DNA from: Labrus mixtus
Taxonomy: Eukaryota > Chordata > Actinopteri > Labriformes > Labridae
Length of the DNA stretch: 64,000 nucleotides
Assembly: GCF_963584025.1 (NCBI RefSeq)
Contig: NC_083627.1
Location: 7,536,653 to 7,600,652, forward strand
Direction: 5' to 3'
Shown: positions 13,613-25,413 of the stretch, in pieces
Layout: each line of letters starts with the position of its first letter
Numbering within the stretch: position 1 is the first letter of the stretch
Notes under the pieces: model-generated
What the model saw: the letters and a program-made list of their open reading frames with translations, nothing else
Told to the model about the DNA's origin: nothing
Database searches by the model: none
Made by a program: the position numbers and the translations under genes

Positions 13613-13665
<53 letters not shown>

Positions 13666-13707
13666 CTAAAAACATACACACACACACACACACACACTAA
13701 CTAAAAA

Positions 13708-13777
<70 letters not shown>

Positions 13778-13783
13778 CTAAAA

Positions 13784-13830
<47 letters not shown>

Positions 13831-13837
13831 CTAAAAA

Positions 13838-13871
<34 letters not shown>

Positions 13872-13877
13872 CTAAAA

Positions 13878-13930
<53 letters not shown>

Positions 13931-13936
13931 CTAAAA

Positions 13937-13979
<43 letters not shown>

Positions 13980-13985
13980 CTAAAA

Positions 13986-14022
<37 letters not shown>

Positions 14023-14165
14023 CTAAAAACATACACACACACACACACACACACACTAACTAAAAACATACACACACACACACACACACTAACTAAAAAC
14101 ATACACACACACACACACACACACTAACTAAAAACATACACACACACACACACACACACTAACTA

Positions 14166-14211
<46 letters not shown>

Positions 14212-14217
14212 CTAAAA

Positions 14218-14284
<67 letters not shown>

Positions 14285-14325
14285 CTAAAAACATACACAC
14301 ACACACACACACACACTAACTAAAA

Positions 14326-14378
<53 letters not shown>

Positions 14379-14588
14379 CTAAAAACATACACACACACAC
14401 TAACTAAAAACACACACACACACACACACACACATTACACACACACACACACACACTAACTAAAAACACACACACACACACACACACACCCACACACACA
14501 CTAACTAAAAACAAACACACACACACACACACACACTAACTAAAAACATACACACACACACACACTAACTAAAAACACACATACACAC

Positions 14589-14626
<38 letters not shown>

Positions 14627-14683
14627 CTAAAAACAAACACACACACACACTAACTAAAAACACACACACACACACATACACAC

Positions 14684-14717
<34 letters not shown>

Positions 14718-14950
14718 CTAAAAACAAACACACACACACACACACACACTAACTAAAAACACACACACACACTAACTAAACACAGACACACACACACACT
14801 AACTAAAAACACACACACACACACACTAACTAAAAACACACACACACACACACACACACTAACTAAACACAGACACACACACACACACACTAACTAAAAA
14901 CACACACACACACACACACACTAACTAAAAACACACACACACACACACAC

Positions 14951-14984
<34 letters not shown>

Positions 14985-15265
14985 CTAAAAACACACACAC
15001 ACACACATTACACACACACACACACACTAACTAAAAACACACACACACACACACACACTAACTAAAAACATACACACACACACACACTAACTAAAAACAC
15101 ACACACACACACATACACACATTACACACACACACACACACACTAACTAAAAACAAACACACACACACACACACTAACTAAAAACAAACACACACACACA
15201 CTAACTAAAAACATACACACACACACACACTAACTAAAAACACACACACACACACACATACACAC

Positions 15266-15299
<34 letters not shown>

Positions 15300-15761
15300 C
15301 TAAAAACAAACACACACACACACACACTAACTAAAAACATACACACACACACACACACACTAACTAAAAACACACACACACACACTAACTAAACACAGAC
15401 ACACACACACACACACACTAACTAAAAACACACACACACACACACACACACTAACTAAAAACACACACACACACACACACACTAACTAAAAACACACACA
15501 CACACACTAACTAAACACAGACACACACACACACACACACACACTAACTAAAAACACACACACACACACTAACTAAAAACACACACACACACACTAACTA
15601 AACACAGACACACACACACACACACACACACTAACTAAAAACACACACACACTAACTAAAAACACACACACACACACTAACTAAAAACACACACACACAC
15701 ACACTAACTAAAAACACACACACACACTAACTAAAAACACACACACACACACACTAACTAA

Positions 15762-15792
<31 letters not shown>

Positions 15793-15938
15793 CTAAAAAC
15801 ACACACACACACACACACACACTAACTAAAATCACACACACACACACACACTAACTAAAAACACACACACACACACACACACTAACTAAACACACACACA
15901 CACACTAACTAAACACAAACACACACATACACACACAT

Positions 15939-15970
<32 letters not shown>

Positions 15971-18729
15971 TACACACACATATATGCACACATTATAAAC
16001 ACGTTACACAAACACGTTACACACACACGTTACACAAACACGTTACACAAACACGTTACACAAACACGTTACACAAACACGTTACACAAACACGTTACAC
16101 AAACACACACACACACATGTTGACTTGGAGTGTTTGTTTATATCATCAGAATAACTGACTCTCTTTTTCCTCCTTGCAGCTCCACAGGTTTGCTCTCCCT
16201 GTCGTCCATGGATGTATCCTTCATCTTGATTTTTCATTTTCACATTTATTCTCCTGTAGCTTTTTTATTTATTGTCTCAGACACGCTGAAGATAAGACGA
16301 TGTGGATTAATGCCAGTGTTGGACAAAAAGCAGAAGTGACACGGGGAGGTGAAATGTACAGGACTCACAACATTTTCTCTTCCATTCATCAGTCTTTAAA
16401 CATCTCATGACACGCGTGTGTTTAACTCATGTGACGTCTTCCGATCTGTAGATTTGTCCGTCATAGCGAACACTTTCTACAGCGTTAAAACTCTCTCCTC
16501 GGTGTCATCGTCTCCATTCTCGTCGTTTCCCCGACGTCAAACTAACCAGACTTCTCTCCGCGGATTGATACGATCACAGTTAGTCCTGCAGAGTCTGTGT
16601 GATATGAGCTGCGTCCTTAGCAACCGTCTGCTTTTCTTAGCAACAGTGTTTTTCTTGTTGACAATGGCGGCTGATCTGTGGCGGGTCATTTGTTGAAGTT
16701 CTGTTTTGTCGAGGTGGATCATCACTTCCCCCCCCCCCCCCCCCCCCACATTGGCTCTTTGACGCTCTTGTAGATGACAGAGGTTTGAGGTAGCTTCCTT
16801 GACGCCGTGTGTGTGTTCAGACATCGTCATGAAGCCGTGTCGTATCAATGGAAAGATCTTTGAGTGGATCCTGATCTCGAGGAGGAGCTGCTTCAGGGCC
16901 GGAGTCAGATACTACGTCAGAGGTTAAAACATAAACGTAGTTGATGAATAAATTGGAAGAAGCGTTATGTGCCTTGGTAAAAGTTTGATTTCCTTTTCCT
17001 GCACAGGCATTGACTCTGAAGGCCACGCCGCCAACTTTGTGGAGACGGAGCAGATCGTTTTGTACGAGGGAGCAAAGGCTTCGTTTGTGCAGGTGAAGAA
17101 AGAATATTATCCCCCCTTCTCCACCTTTTCAAACAGTCCCCCTGTGGTCTAAATGAAACATCTGTGCTGTGCTTTGGTCAAAATATAACATGAATCAAGC
17201 ACCAGAGGAGGTTTGTGACCCTGTATAAACCAGCTCTCAGAACGCTCCGTTTTGGTGTGTGTGTCTCTTTAAATGCAACGAGCCCCCCCCCCCCCCCCCC
17301 TGAGTTTTCCCGGTAGACATCACTCCTGAAACGAGAATAAAAATGGCGGACTTGCTCAAGTTTTGCTCTAGGCTGGAGGTGGAGTCTATGGGTGGAGATA
17401 TAAGGAGAGGGGATTTTTTTTAAACCAGAATCCCACTGTGACATCACAAAGAGAGCAAATTTGAAACAGAGCATTTTTCTCTGTGTTGTAAGACTTATGC
17501 AGACCACAAACAAAGGACTGGGTGGGTTTATTTCACATTCAGTGGGTCAGTAGACACTCAGGTTACCCAAATATATGTTCAGAAACACTGTCGAAGAGGA
17601 TATTTCATAATATGTCCCCTTTAAAGCATCTGTCTGCTCAACTTTTCAACATGAACTTGAATTTGTCCTGCAGACACGAGGCTCGATGCCCTTCTACTGG
17701 AGTCAGAGACCCAACCTCAAATACAAACCTAAACCTATTATCAGCAAAACCACCAATCACGTAAGAGCAGACTTCAACGTGTTCCCGTGTGCTTTGGAAA
17801 CTGTACAAAAAAAAAAAAAAAACAAGACGCTAACCTCTTTCTGTCTGTGCAGCTGGATGGTTTCCAGAGACATTTCGACTCTCAGCTGCTCATCTACGGG
17901 AAGCAAACCATTCTGAACCTGGTGAGGATGCTTTTAAAACGGAGCGCTGTGTGTCGTCTTTATTTGTCCAACAGGAAATACGATAAGTCATGTGTTTGTG
18001 TCTGCAGGTGAATCAGAAGGGCTCAGAGAAGCCGCTAGAACAGGCCTTTGCTAAGATGGTGTCGGGTATGAACAACGGTATGCTCCAGTAAGTTTCAGCC
18101 GACGCCTTCTTCAGAGTCACTGTCAGTGCCGCTCTGACCTCCAGGGGAGGAAATACTGAACTACATTGACTCTTGTTTATGTATCGAAGCGGTTTTTGTG
18201 TATTTTTTTGTGCACTAAATCACTCCTGAAAGTTCTTAAGTCTCCTCCTCTGTCCTCAGCTACATCGCCTTTGACTTCCACAAAGAGTGCAGTAAGATGA
18301 GGTGGGACCGACTGCAGATCTTAGTGGACTCTGTCGCTGAGACGCAGGATGAATACAGGTAGCTTAACGCTGCTGTTTGCGGGATAATGTGGACTCTAAT
18401 GTACGGTGAAGGAGCTGATCTTGATCCCTCTCCTGTGTGTGTGTGTGTGAAGTTACTTCATGGTGAACCCCGACGAGAAGACGGTGGCCCAGCAGAGAGG
18501 AGTGTTTCGCAGTAACTGCATGGACTGCTTGGATCGGACCAACGTGATCCAGAGCCTGCTGGCCCGGCGCTCCCTGCAGTCCCAGCTTCAGAGGATGGGG
18601 GTTCTGAACGTGGGTCAGCGGGTCGAGGAGCAGGCCGAGTTTGAAAAGATCTACAAGAACGGTAAGAACGTGTGTGTGTGCGTGTGCGCTCGTCTGTTAG
18701 CATGTAGCTGTGTCTTTAGCAGATGGTAT

Positions 18730-18771
<42 letters not shown>

Positions 18772-18882
18772 CTTGTGTGTGATCTCTAACAGCATGGGCT
18801 GACAATGCCAACGCATGTGCTGTGCAGTACGCAGGAACAGGAGCCCTGAAAACAGACTTCACCAGGTACAGTACGGTGACAT

Positions 18883-18914
<32 letters not shown>

Positions 18915-20995
18915 CACACGCAGCTGTAGTGCTACCAGCTGGTCGGTTGTTTGATCAGAGTCTGCTCCTCCCTCAGGACGGGGAAGAGGACCAGGTTGGG
19001 GCTGCTGATGGACGGCTGGAACTCCATGATCAGATACTACAAGAACAACTTCTCTGATGGATTCAGACAGGTACAGGCAGCGTCGCCGAGGACACACAAC
19101 GGAGCTTCATCTGAATCCAAAGCTGAAGGGATTTGTGTGGTCAACCCTGAGATTTTCTAACAACCCCAAAGAGTTACCGAGTCTCACTTTTATTTTCCTG
19201 ATGGTTTCAGGACGCCATCGACTTGTTTCTGGGCAACTTCGCTGTGGACGAGTCCGACGGTCCGACTCCTCTTCGAGTGCAGAAGGACTGGAAGTTCCTC
19301 ACGGTCGGTTCATCTCTGTTTTCTCTGTTTGTAGCAGCAGCTTCACTAAGCGTGACGTTTAATCTAATTCTGCGTGTCCTGTTGTCTCTGCAGCTGCCCA
19401 TCATCATGCTGGTCGCCTTTTCTATGTGCATCGTCTGCCTTCTGATGGCCGGTGAGTTCTTCTTCTTGATATCGTCTAAAGCATCGTATAAAGGGGGGGG
19501 GGGGGGTGCCTTGCTCTAGGAAAGTGCTCAGGAAGTGAACTGGCATCTCTCCAGCTACCACACCAATTTCCAGACATGGTCCGCACCAGGACTTGAACCT
19601 GCAACCCTCCGGTTCCCAACCCTAAAGACTGAGCTAATCCCGCCCACTATTCTTTCTAATGTCCAGCAGGGGGCGACTCTCCTGGTTGATAAAGTAGTGT
19701 GATAAAATGCTCCTGCTTCTCAGTTAATTTCCGCGTGCATTTTTGTTCCTAGTCTCTAGTTTCAAGTCTTCTTCGACACAGCATGAGGATCATTTTGTAC
19801 ATTTTGGTCCCATTTAGAGTCAAATAGCTCATAAAGCGGGATCGGGGTTAGGGCAGGGTTACCTGTGAATGACATGTCACTACCTCAAGGACCTGAAAAA
19901 AATCTTAAGCCGTTTTCACATGTGCACTCCGGATAATATCTAGAGGAGGACTCTAGATTATTAGAGTCTTCCTGCTCCGGAGATTCTCCCGACCTAGCCG
20001 TTGAAATATGCTCCTCACAGCGGGGGGACTTTCCCTGTCAGAGAAAAAAAACAACGCGGAAGTAGCGGCCAAAGCAACAGAGTCCGCTACACGACGTTAT
20101 AATGAGAGTATTTGCCTTTACATCAATGCTATGTGTAATCCAATGGAATGACAACATCCACAAAAGACTGGAGAACAACATACTGACGAACAGAAAACAG
20201 AATGCAGCCGTTTAATTACGTGCACGGAGATCGTAGGGGTTGGCGTGCAGACACTTTAGGCAGTCACTGTATATAAACGTCATTCTCGTCCCATTGGCTC
20301 GAGTTGAAATCTCCAGAGTATATGCTGCTGCGTTCAGACATCAGCTCACAAAAAAAATACTAGGGGTCTGGCCGGATAAACTCCGGGTAAAGTCTGCGCG
20401 AAAAATGCCGCTGTTTGCGTTCACACATAGCCTAATGCCCCTCCGGGTAGACAAATCTCCTGAGTTTTTTCAGGAGATTTCCGTATGTGTGTAAAGGGAC
20501 GCTCATTGGAGTCGCTGTGAGAAACTTTAGGTTTGAGTTGATTTTGGCGCCCCCCTGTTGAAATAGCAGTACCTTTTCTCTCTGTTGATTTGTCCTGTAG
20601 ATGTGTAAGTGGGTTTTTTTTTTAACCAACAAATGTCATCCTGCTGTCTTATGAAAGTCAAAGTTAAATTCTTTTTATGTTATTATGGCGTTCTGATCAT
20701 GTTTTTTTCTGACACTGAACCTGCAGCGGCAGCGTTAGGCGTTTAAAATGACTTTATAGACCTAGACAATCTTTTGGCTGATGATCTTGTTCGCTTTTGT
20801 TGGTCATGTAGAGACATCTGTATTCATTTCAGTCTGAGTCATAAGCAGCAATAATCTCCTGAAAGGTGCTTAAAGTACATTTTGTTATCAGTCTGTTTTA
20901 AACCGTTTGAAATAATCAAAGTTCCTCAATAGGTCACTTCCTGCTCCACAAAAAAGACTGAAGAGAAAGATGTTTGAACTCTCCGCCTGACTGAC

Positions 20996-21041
<46 letters not shown>

Positions 21042-21182
21042 ACAGGCGACACGTGGACGGAGGCTCTGGCATACGTGATGTTCTGGGGAGCAGCGAGTGC
21101 GATCACAGGAACCATCATCATGTTCAACGGGCAGGACTTTGTGGACTCCCCCAAACTGGTTCACAAGGAGAAGATGGACTGA
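6288..21182 (+). CDS. sacm1l: Sac1 phosphatidylinositol-phosphate phosphatase
   Basis: SACM1L removes phosphate from PI4P (and PI3P) at ER and Golgi membranes. Coding exons: 6288-6316, 10087-10184, 10747-10821, 10907-11034, 13232-13381, 13552-13611, 16180-16213, 16821-16922, 17007-17092, 17674-17760, 17853-17921, 18008-18087, 18260-18358, 18453-18661, 18793-18865, 18977-19070, 19211-19303, 19394-19451 and 21046-21182. They total 1761 nt, 586 aa, against 587 in human. The start ATG gives MATAYERYNL, as in the family. The catalytic CX5R motif is C-MDCLD-R in exon 14, Cys about 388 and Arg about 394. Two membrane segments lie near residues 523-542 and 550-570. The C-terminus KEKMD is a COPI-type KXKXX retrieval signal. 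All frames join and no damage is seen. Teleosts can carry two copies; I cannot say which this is. Confidence 0.97.
6945..7262. mobile_element. degraded hAT-type MITE
   Basis: The ends carry the fish hAT signature: GACGCACCGATTGG near 6947 and ATCGGTGTATCCC near 7249-7261, which are imperfect inverted copies. There is no transposase ORF. It lies in sacm1l intron 1. Confidence 0.5.
7719..8113 (+). repeat. (CT)n low-complexity tract
   Basis: About 395 bases of CT dinucleotides are interrupted by CCC, TT and G. ORFs in several frames here translate to Ser/Leu/Pro runs and are not genes. It lies in sacm1l intron 1. Confidence 0.95.
9361..9720 (+). repeat. interspersed repeat, copy 1 of 2
   Basis: It shares long stretches with 60550-61045: GTCCA(C/T)TAGAGGCTGGCTGC, then GATTGACAGG(T/C)GGGCGCG, then the TGTAACGGTTTGTCAGGAGG-type phrase and a GACTGAGACAGCATTTC-type end. 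No ORF or clear terminal repeats were found. It lies in sacm1l intron 1. Confidence 0.7.
12373..12955. mobile_element. hAT-like non-autonomous element
   Basis: The left end GGGTGGGAATCACC with CGATACGATATCGTCACCAC, and the right end GTATCGATTTTTTCCCCACC, are the imperfect inverted ends of a common fish hAT-type MITE (the CGATA/ATCG motif). No transposase is visible. It lies in sacm1l intron 4. Confidence 0.5.
13612..15945 (+). repeat. 2.3-kb CA-based minisatellite in sacm1l intron 6
   Basis: Tracts of (AC)n alternate with a spacer close to CTAACTAAAAAC, repeated many dozens of times. Variants change along the array: spacers followed by ATAC or AAAC dominate early, ATTACAC interruptions come in the middle, and a CTAAACACAGAC spacer comes in the last third. 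The array begins at the donor dinucleotide region of exon 6. Array length here may be compressed or expanded by assembly. Confidence 0.97.
15999..16102 (+). repeat. 13-bp tandem repeat
   Basis: About eight copies of a 13-base unit CACGTTACACAAA follow the CA minisatellite, the second copy being slightly changed. It appears to have grown from the CA array by a single-unit change. Confidence 0.9.
17098..17624. mobile_element. TTAA-ended MITE filling sacm1l intron 9
   Basis: It is highly similar along its length to 48878-49385. The right end is ATAATATGTCCCCTTTAA. The left end is shortened compared with the other copy (TTAAAGAGGACATATTAT there, a deleted AAAGAATATTAT here). It starts within a few bases of the exon 9 donor (17093) and makes up about 527 of the 581 intron bases. 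Confidence 0.75.
19515..19655 (-). repeat. tRNA-derived SINE head
   Basis: The minus strand reads GGCGGGATTAGCTCAGTCTT (A-box region), then GGTTCAAGTCC (B box) and a short unrelated body. It lies in sacm1l intron 18 next to a G run (19493-19506). It looks like a SINE and not a functional tRNA. Confidence 0.55.
21000..21040 (+). repeat. (GT)n abutting the sacm1l exon 19 acceptor
   Basis: About 20 GT units end at TGTCACAG, the 3' splice site of the last coding exon (21046). The normal polypyrimidine tract is replaced by the TG repeat. Confidence 0.9.
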
Positions 21183-23535
21183 GAGCGTGTGTGAGACTGT
21201 GTGTGTGTGTGTGTGCGTGCGTGCGTGCGTGTGTGTGTGTGTGTGTGTGAGGATTATATACCTCTTCATCGTCTTCTTCCTCCTCATATGTGGACTCTCT
21301 GAATCTTTCAGACTCTGTGGTGTATCTACAGGATCCTCTGGTGTTCTGCACTCACTCCTAAACTTTACTGAACACGTCCTTCATTTCTCTCGTACCGTCT
21401 CTTCTGGGTTTGTCTGGGATTTCTGACGGCACTTAGGTCAACACTACTGTACCGTTAACCATTCTTAACGTTTAAAATCTGTAAAGAAAAAATGTTAGAA
21501 AAGGCACCTTTTCGTTTGTTCTTCATCCAACACCTCTAGATTAAAGTCCTGCTCTCTGATTGGACGAAAACTTGTCAACACTAATTTTCAGAACCAATCT
21601 TTTTTAATCAATACAGTCTCAGTTCTTTAAATCATCAATGGTATCAAAACTTCAGATTTTCAGTCATTTTTAACTAAAAGCTGCCGCCGGAGAAAGAGAG
21701 ACGACACTGTCTTAGTTGCAGGAATTCGTCTACAATAACCGTATAATTTGGTGTAAAAGACGCCTTTCTTTTCATCTATGTAGCGCGCTGGTTCCTCTGT
21801 ACCAGTGCGACCAATATACCAGTATGAAATGTTGAGACATGCGTTGTCATGACCGCAAGTGAAGCTGCCGCCGTCACCTGCTGCACACGTCCTGACACGA
21901 TCAAAAATTAGCCCCCTTACAAACAAGTGACAAACAAGCAGCTGCTTCCAGTGTCCGCTGTGCAAAGCATGCTGGGAAACGTAGTGAAGCTGACCAGGCA
22001 GACAGTGCCATCTTTTCTCCTTCATGAGGTCATAAACCTGCGTTTAAAGAATCTGTGGAGTCCTGGTTTGAGTCAAACGACTCCTCCACTAAAGACAACG
22101 AGTGACCAGCAGAGGTTTGCAGCGTGACTTTGGGACACTTGGTCGGGGGCTGTGGGTTCAAACTTTGTAACATTAAACATGACCGCAGGCTGCGAGCTCA
22201 ACTGGCATACTGTTGGCCTGTTAGAGGAATGTAAACTCCACACATGGTGAAACAAGATTGGACTAGAAGGAGCTACACAGCTGTGCAGACACTGCACGTT
22301 GTGGACTCGATAAAAATCATCACACAGGAAGCAGTTTAAACCTCCCAAAGAACAGACTGCGTCTTATTTAGCAGTGCACTTTTATGGTCATTAATAACAA
22401 TAAGTTACACGACATAGGGTGTGTAGGACTTCTGTTTGTGTTGCCGTGGTGTTGAAATCATTTGATTTTTACTTGTATTATAGCAAAGATTAAAAAACTC
22501 TCGTACCCTGACGCTCCTTAACTCTGCATATTTACTAAATGACCACGCTCGAAAGTGTCCTGACTCCACTGAGTGAGAGAGAGACGGCGATAAACAACCA
22601 AACTGAAACTGTGCGGGGCTGAAATACGACTGCTAAGGTTGTTTTGTGACGTTTCTTTTGACGCCAACACAAAGCGAGGGGGGGGTGGGGGGTGGTTTTG
22701 TGTCCTCGCCTCATGTAACACACTCGGCCATTTCATTCATCATTAGTATGAACATTAGGATCATTGTGGAGCTTTAAGGATGTTTCCTGTCACCGTGTTC
22801 GTCTCAGACGGAGGATGAATTCATGTCGGTGAGCCCCAAACTGTCACACTAACACATTCCTGATGGATGTCTTACGGCGTGCACGTCCATGATACGTTTC
22901 TAATGTAACCGCCTTACAGATGCATCAATATTTGTCCGTCTGTCCGTGTGTACCTGGAGTGAAATACATGTCGTCCTTTCCGGCTCATTTTATCCATGTG
23001 TGTCTCATTTTGCACTTCGGACGCCATCGAGTGATCTCGTCGTTTTGTTTCTTTTTTTTATTTCATGCGTTTTGCTGGTTAAACAAAAAAAACCGAGCAG
23101 GTGATCGTAACGGAGCGTGAGGGGAAGTGTGTGTGCCGTATCACACGACTTACCAACTTCACTGATTTCCAACGTGTGTTAATTACAGAAATCTTTGTTA
23201 AATGAGATCAAATGTCCGATTCAAGCGTAAGAATCCGAACTTTGAACCTGTTTGTAAATCTGATTTCACGCTAACAGATGTTTGAGTTCTACGTTCTGAT
23301 TTTTCTGTTTTTTGTTTACATGTGAAGATTCCCGTTACTGTCACACATTAGGAAGAACGATGAAGCTCTAAATGTGTCGACATAAAGCTCTAGACGACGT
23401 GTTTGTGGTGTTGATTAAGACGTCTGTGGTGCATTATGTACACGTCTCTTTTGTTTCTCCTCCGAAGCCTTCAGATTCAGACCTCATCCTGACATTTCTG
23501 TAATTATCAATAAACTCCAGTGAACACACACTGAT
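21183..23535 (+). other. 3'UTR of sacm1l
   Basis: Non-coding sequence from the stop codon to an AATAAA at 23509-23514. No competing gene was recognised here. It begins with a GT/GC-rich repeat (21198-21250). Confidence 0.65.
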
Positions 23536-23784
23536 TGCAAATATAGCACCTCTGATCGTTTGGCTTTTTGCATTTTTCTTCTTTTGACATTTAACAAACT
23601 TTGACTCAACACTCGGACACCATCAGAAGTAATGAGGGCGACTTCACCTTTAAGGACACCGACGTCCAGTCTGATTTACTTTTAGTAGTCAAAGCTTTGT
23701 TGTCATTTTACTGATTGGAGAGACAAAAATACAACTCACTGAAGCTAACCTATAAACCTACAAATATCACCTGAAATTTAAGAG

Positions 23785-24085
23785 TAATTTGGTAAATGGA
23801 CTTGTATATTTATTTTCTAAGTCTTCTGACTACTCAAAGTGCTTTTACACTGCAGGTCACACCTACACATTCACACCCTGATGGTAGAGGCTGCTGTGTA
23901 AAGTGTCCATCAGTATTAACTCATCCATTCATACAGATTCACACACTGCAGACAAAGCAGCGGGAGCAACTTGGTGTTTAGTGTCTTGCCCAGGGTCATG
24001 TGGCTGCAGGAGCTGGGGATCGAACCCTCGAGCTTCCTGTTAGGAGACAACGACTCTACCACTAAACCACAGCCGCTCAGTCGTT
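23785..24085 (-). repeat. full-length tRNA-derived SINE
   Basis: On the minus strand the head GAGCGGCTGTGGTTTAGTGG plus GGTAGAGTCG (A box) and GGGTTCGATCC (B box) is followed by a body with GGGCAAGACACTAAACACC and a tail near AAGTGCTTT/AATTTACCAAATT. It belongs to the same broad class as the SINE at 4614. Confidence 0.8.
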
Positions 24086-25380
24086 TTGAATTCAAGACAT
24101 CAAGGTAATAAAGTCAACAAAGGACATGAGGCATGTTCTGTCTCTTTCTTCTGTGGGGTCAATGTAAAGGGCTCCTTTTGAGATGATCAACAGCCCTGAA
24201 ATAAATCCAACCTTGAATCTGAATTTATTTGTGAATTAGAGACGATGCAATTTAACATGGTTTCAATACAGAGCATGAAACTGAGAGTTTATAGCTGCTT
24301 TTACATCGGGAGCCAGGGACTAAGAATCAGCTGATCAGATGAAGAGGCCAGACTCTACAGTAAGGCTGTAACCACTCAGAAATGAAGGCAGGTCCCAGGC
24401 GACGCAGGGCTTTGTAAGTGATTAACAGGAATGTGTTGTAGAAATGTACCTTTCACTGAGAGGTGTTAATGACCTCGTGGTTATAAATGGGATGGAAAAA
24501 TAATGAAAAACCTTTAACACAACATTTAAAGCACATATTCAATGTAAGAACTTTGATTTAGGTTAGACTACTTTAGGTTTATACGGTAGTTTAAGAAGCT
24601 GGTGAATAAAGGATTCCTCTCCAGAAATGAATATACATTGTTGAGATGTTTCCTTTTTGTTATTTTTACACAAAACTGAATTATTTATAACAATATTTTT
24701 TATTATGATATTAATTATTATAATAATAAATTATTATTATAATTATTATTATATTATTTTTATTATATCATAATTATAATAATAATAATAAATTATAATT
24801 TATAATATAACAATATTGTTTAACAATAGTTTACAGTCAATACCAGGAACAAACAAGTAAGAAAAAAAAGTTGAATTGCCATTTAAAATGAGATAATTAT
24901 CACAAAAATGCTGATTAATAACAGGTTATAAAAAAGGAGAATTCAGTGTTTTATTGTTTTTTTTAACAACTTTGGTTCAGCAATTTTAATTAACAAACAG
25001 GCATTTAAACTGTCGGACAAGTAAGTTGCTCAAGGCAGGACATTTAGATGACAAAATACAATATAATCAAGAACAACAATATATTTTTGTTAAATAATAT
25101 TAATAATTTTAAATAAATCAGTAATTAAATTTAAAATGTGAGTGTTTTAATCATAGACTGTAAATAAAACCGATTTCAACAACGGTTGACGTGGGCTAAA
25201 AAAAGTTACAAAAAAAAAAGTGTACGCTACGTAACTTGTGACGCAATTACGTAGTACTTCCGGTTGGGTGACGCAGCACGTAATGTTAGAGTTCTTCCTC
25301 TAGTAGTGCGCAAAGAGTTAGCATGTGCATGTGTGACTGAAGATTCCGCTTAATTCAGATTTACAGACCGTGTTTAAACA
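24086..25380. other. intergenic region, AT-rich
   Basis: It lies between sacm1l and trnau1ap. It contains a repeat-like stretch (about 24230-24430) and a (TAA/TTA)-rich block (24660-24830). I see no gene. Confidence 0.5.
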
Positions 25381-25413
25381 CATTATATTATTGTTCTCAT
25401 CTTCAGCGGCACC

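Noticed and set aside
13612..15945. CRISPR-like look of repeats separated by spacers
   Set aside because: The 'spacers' are themselves CA tracts of variable length and the sequence is vertebrate. This is a minisatellite.
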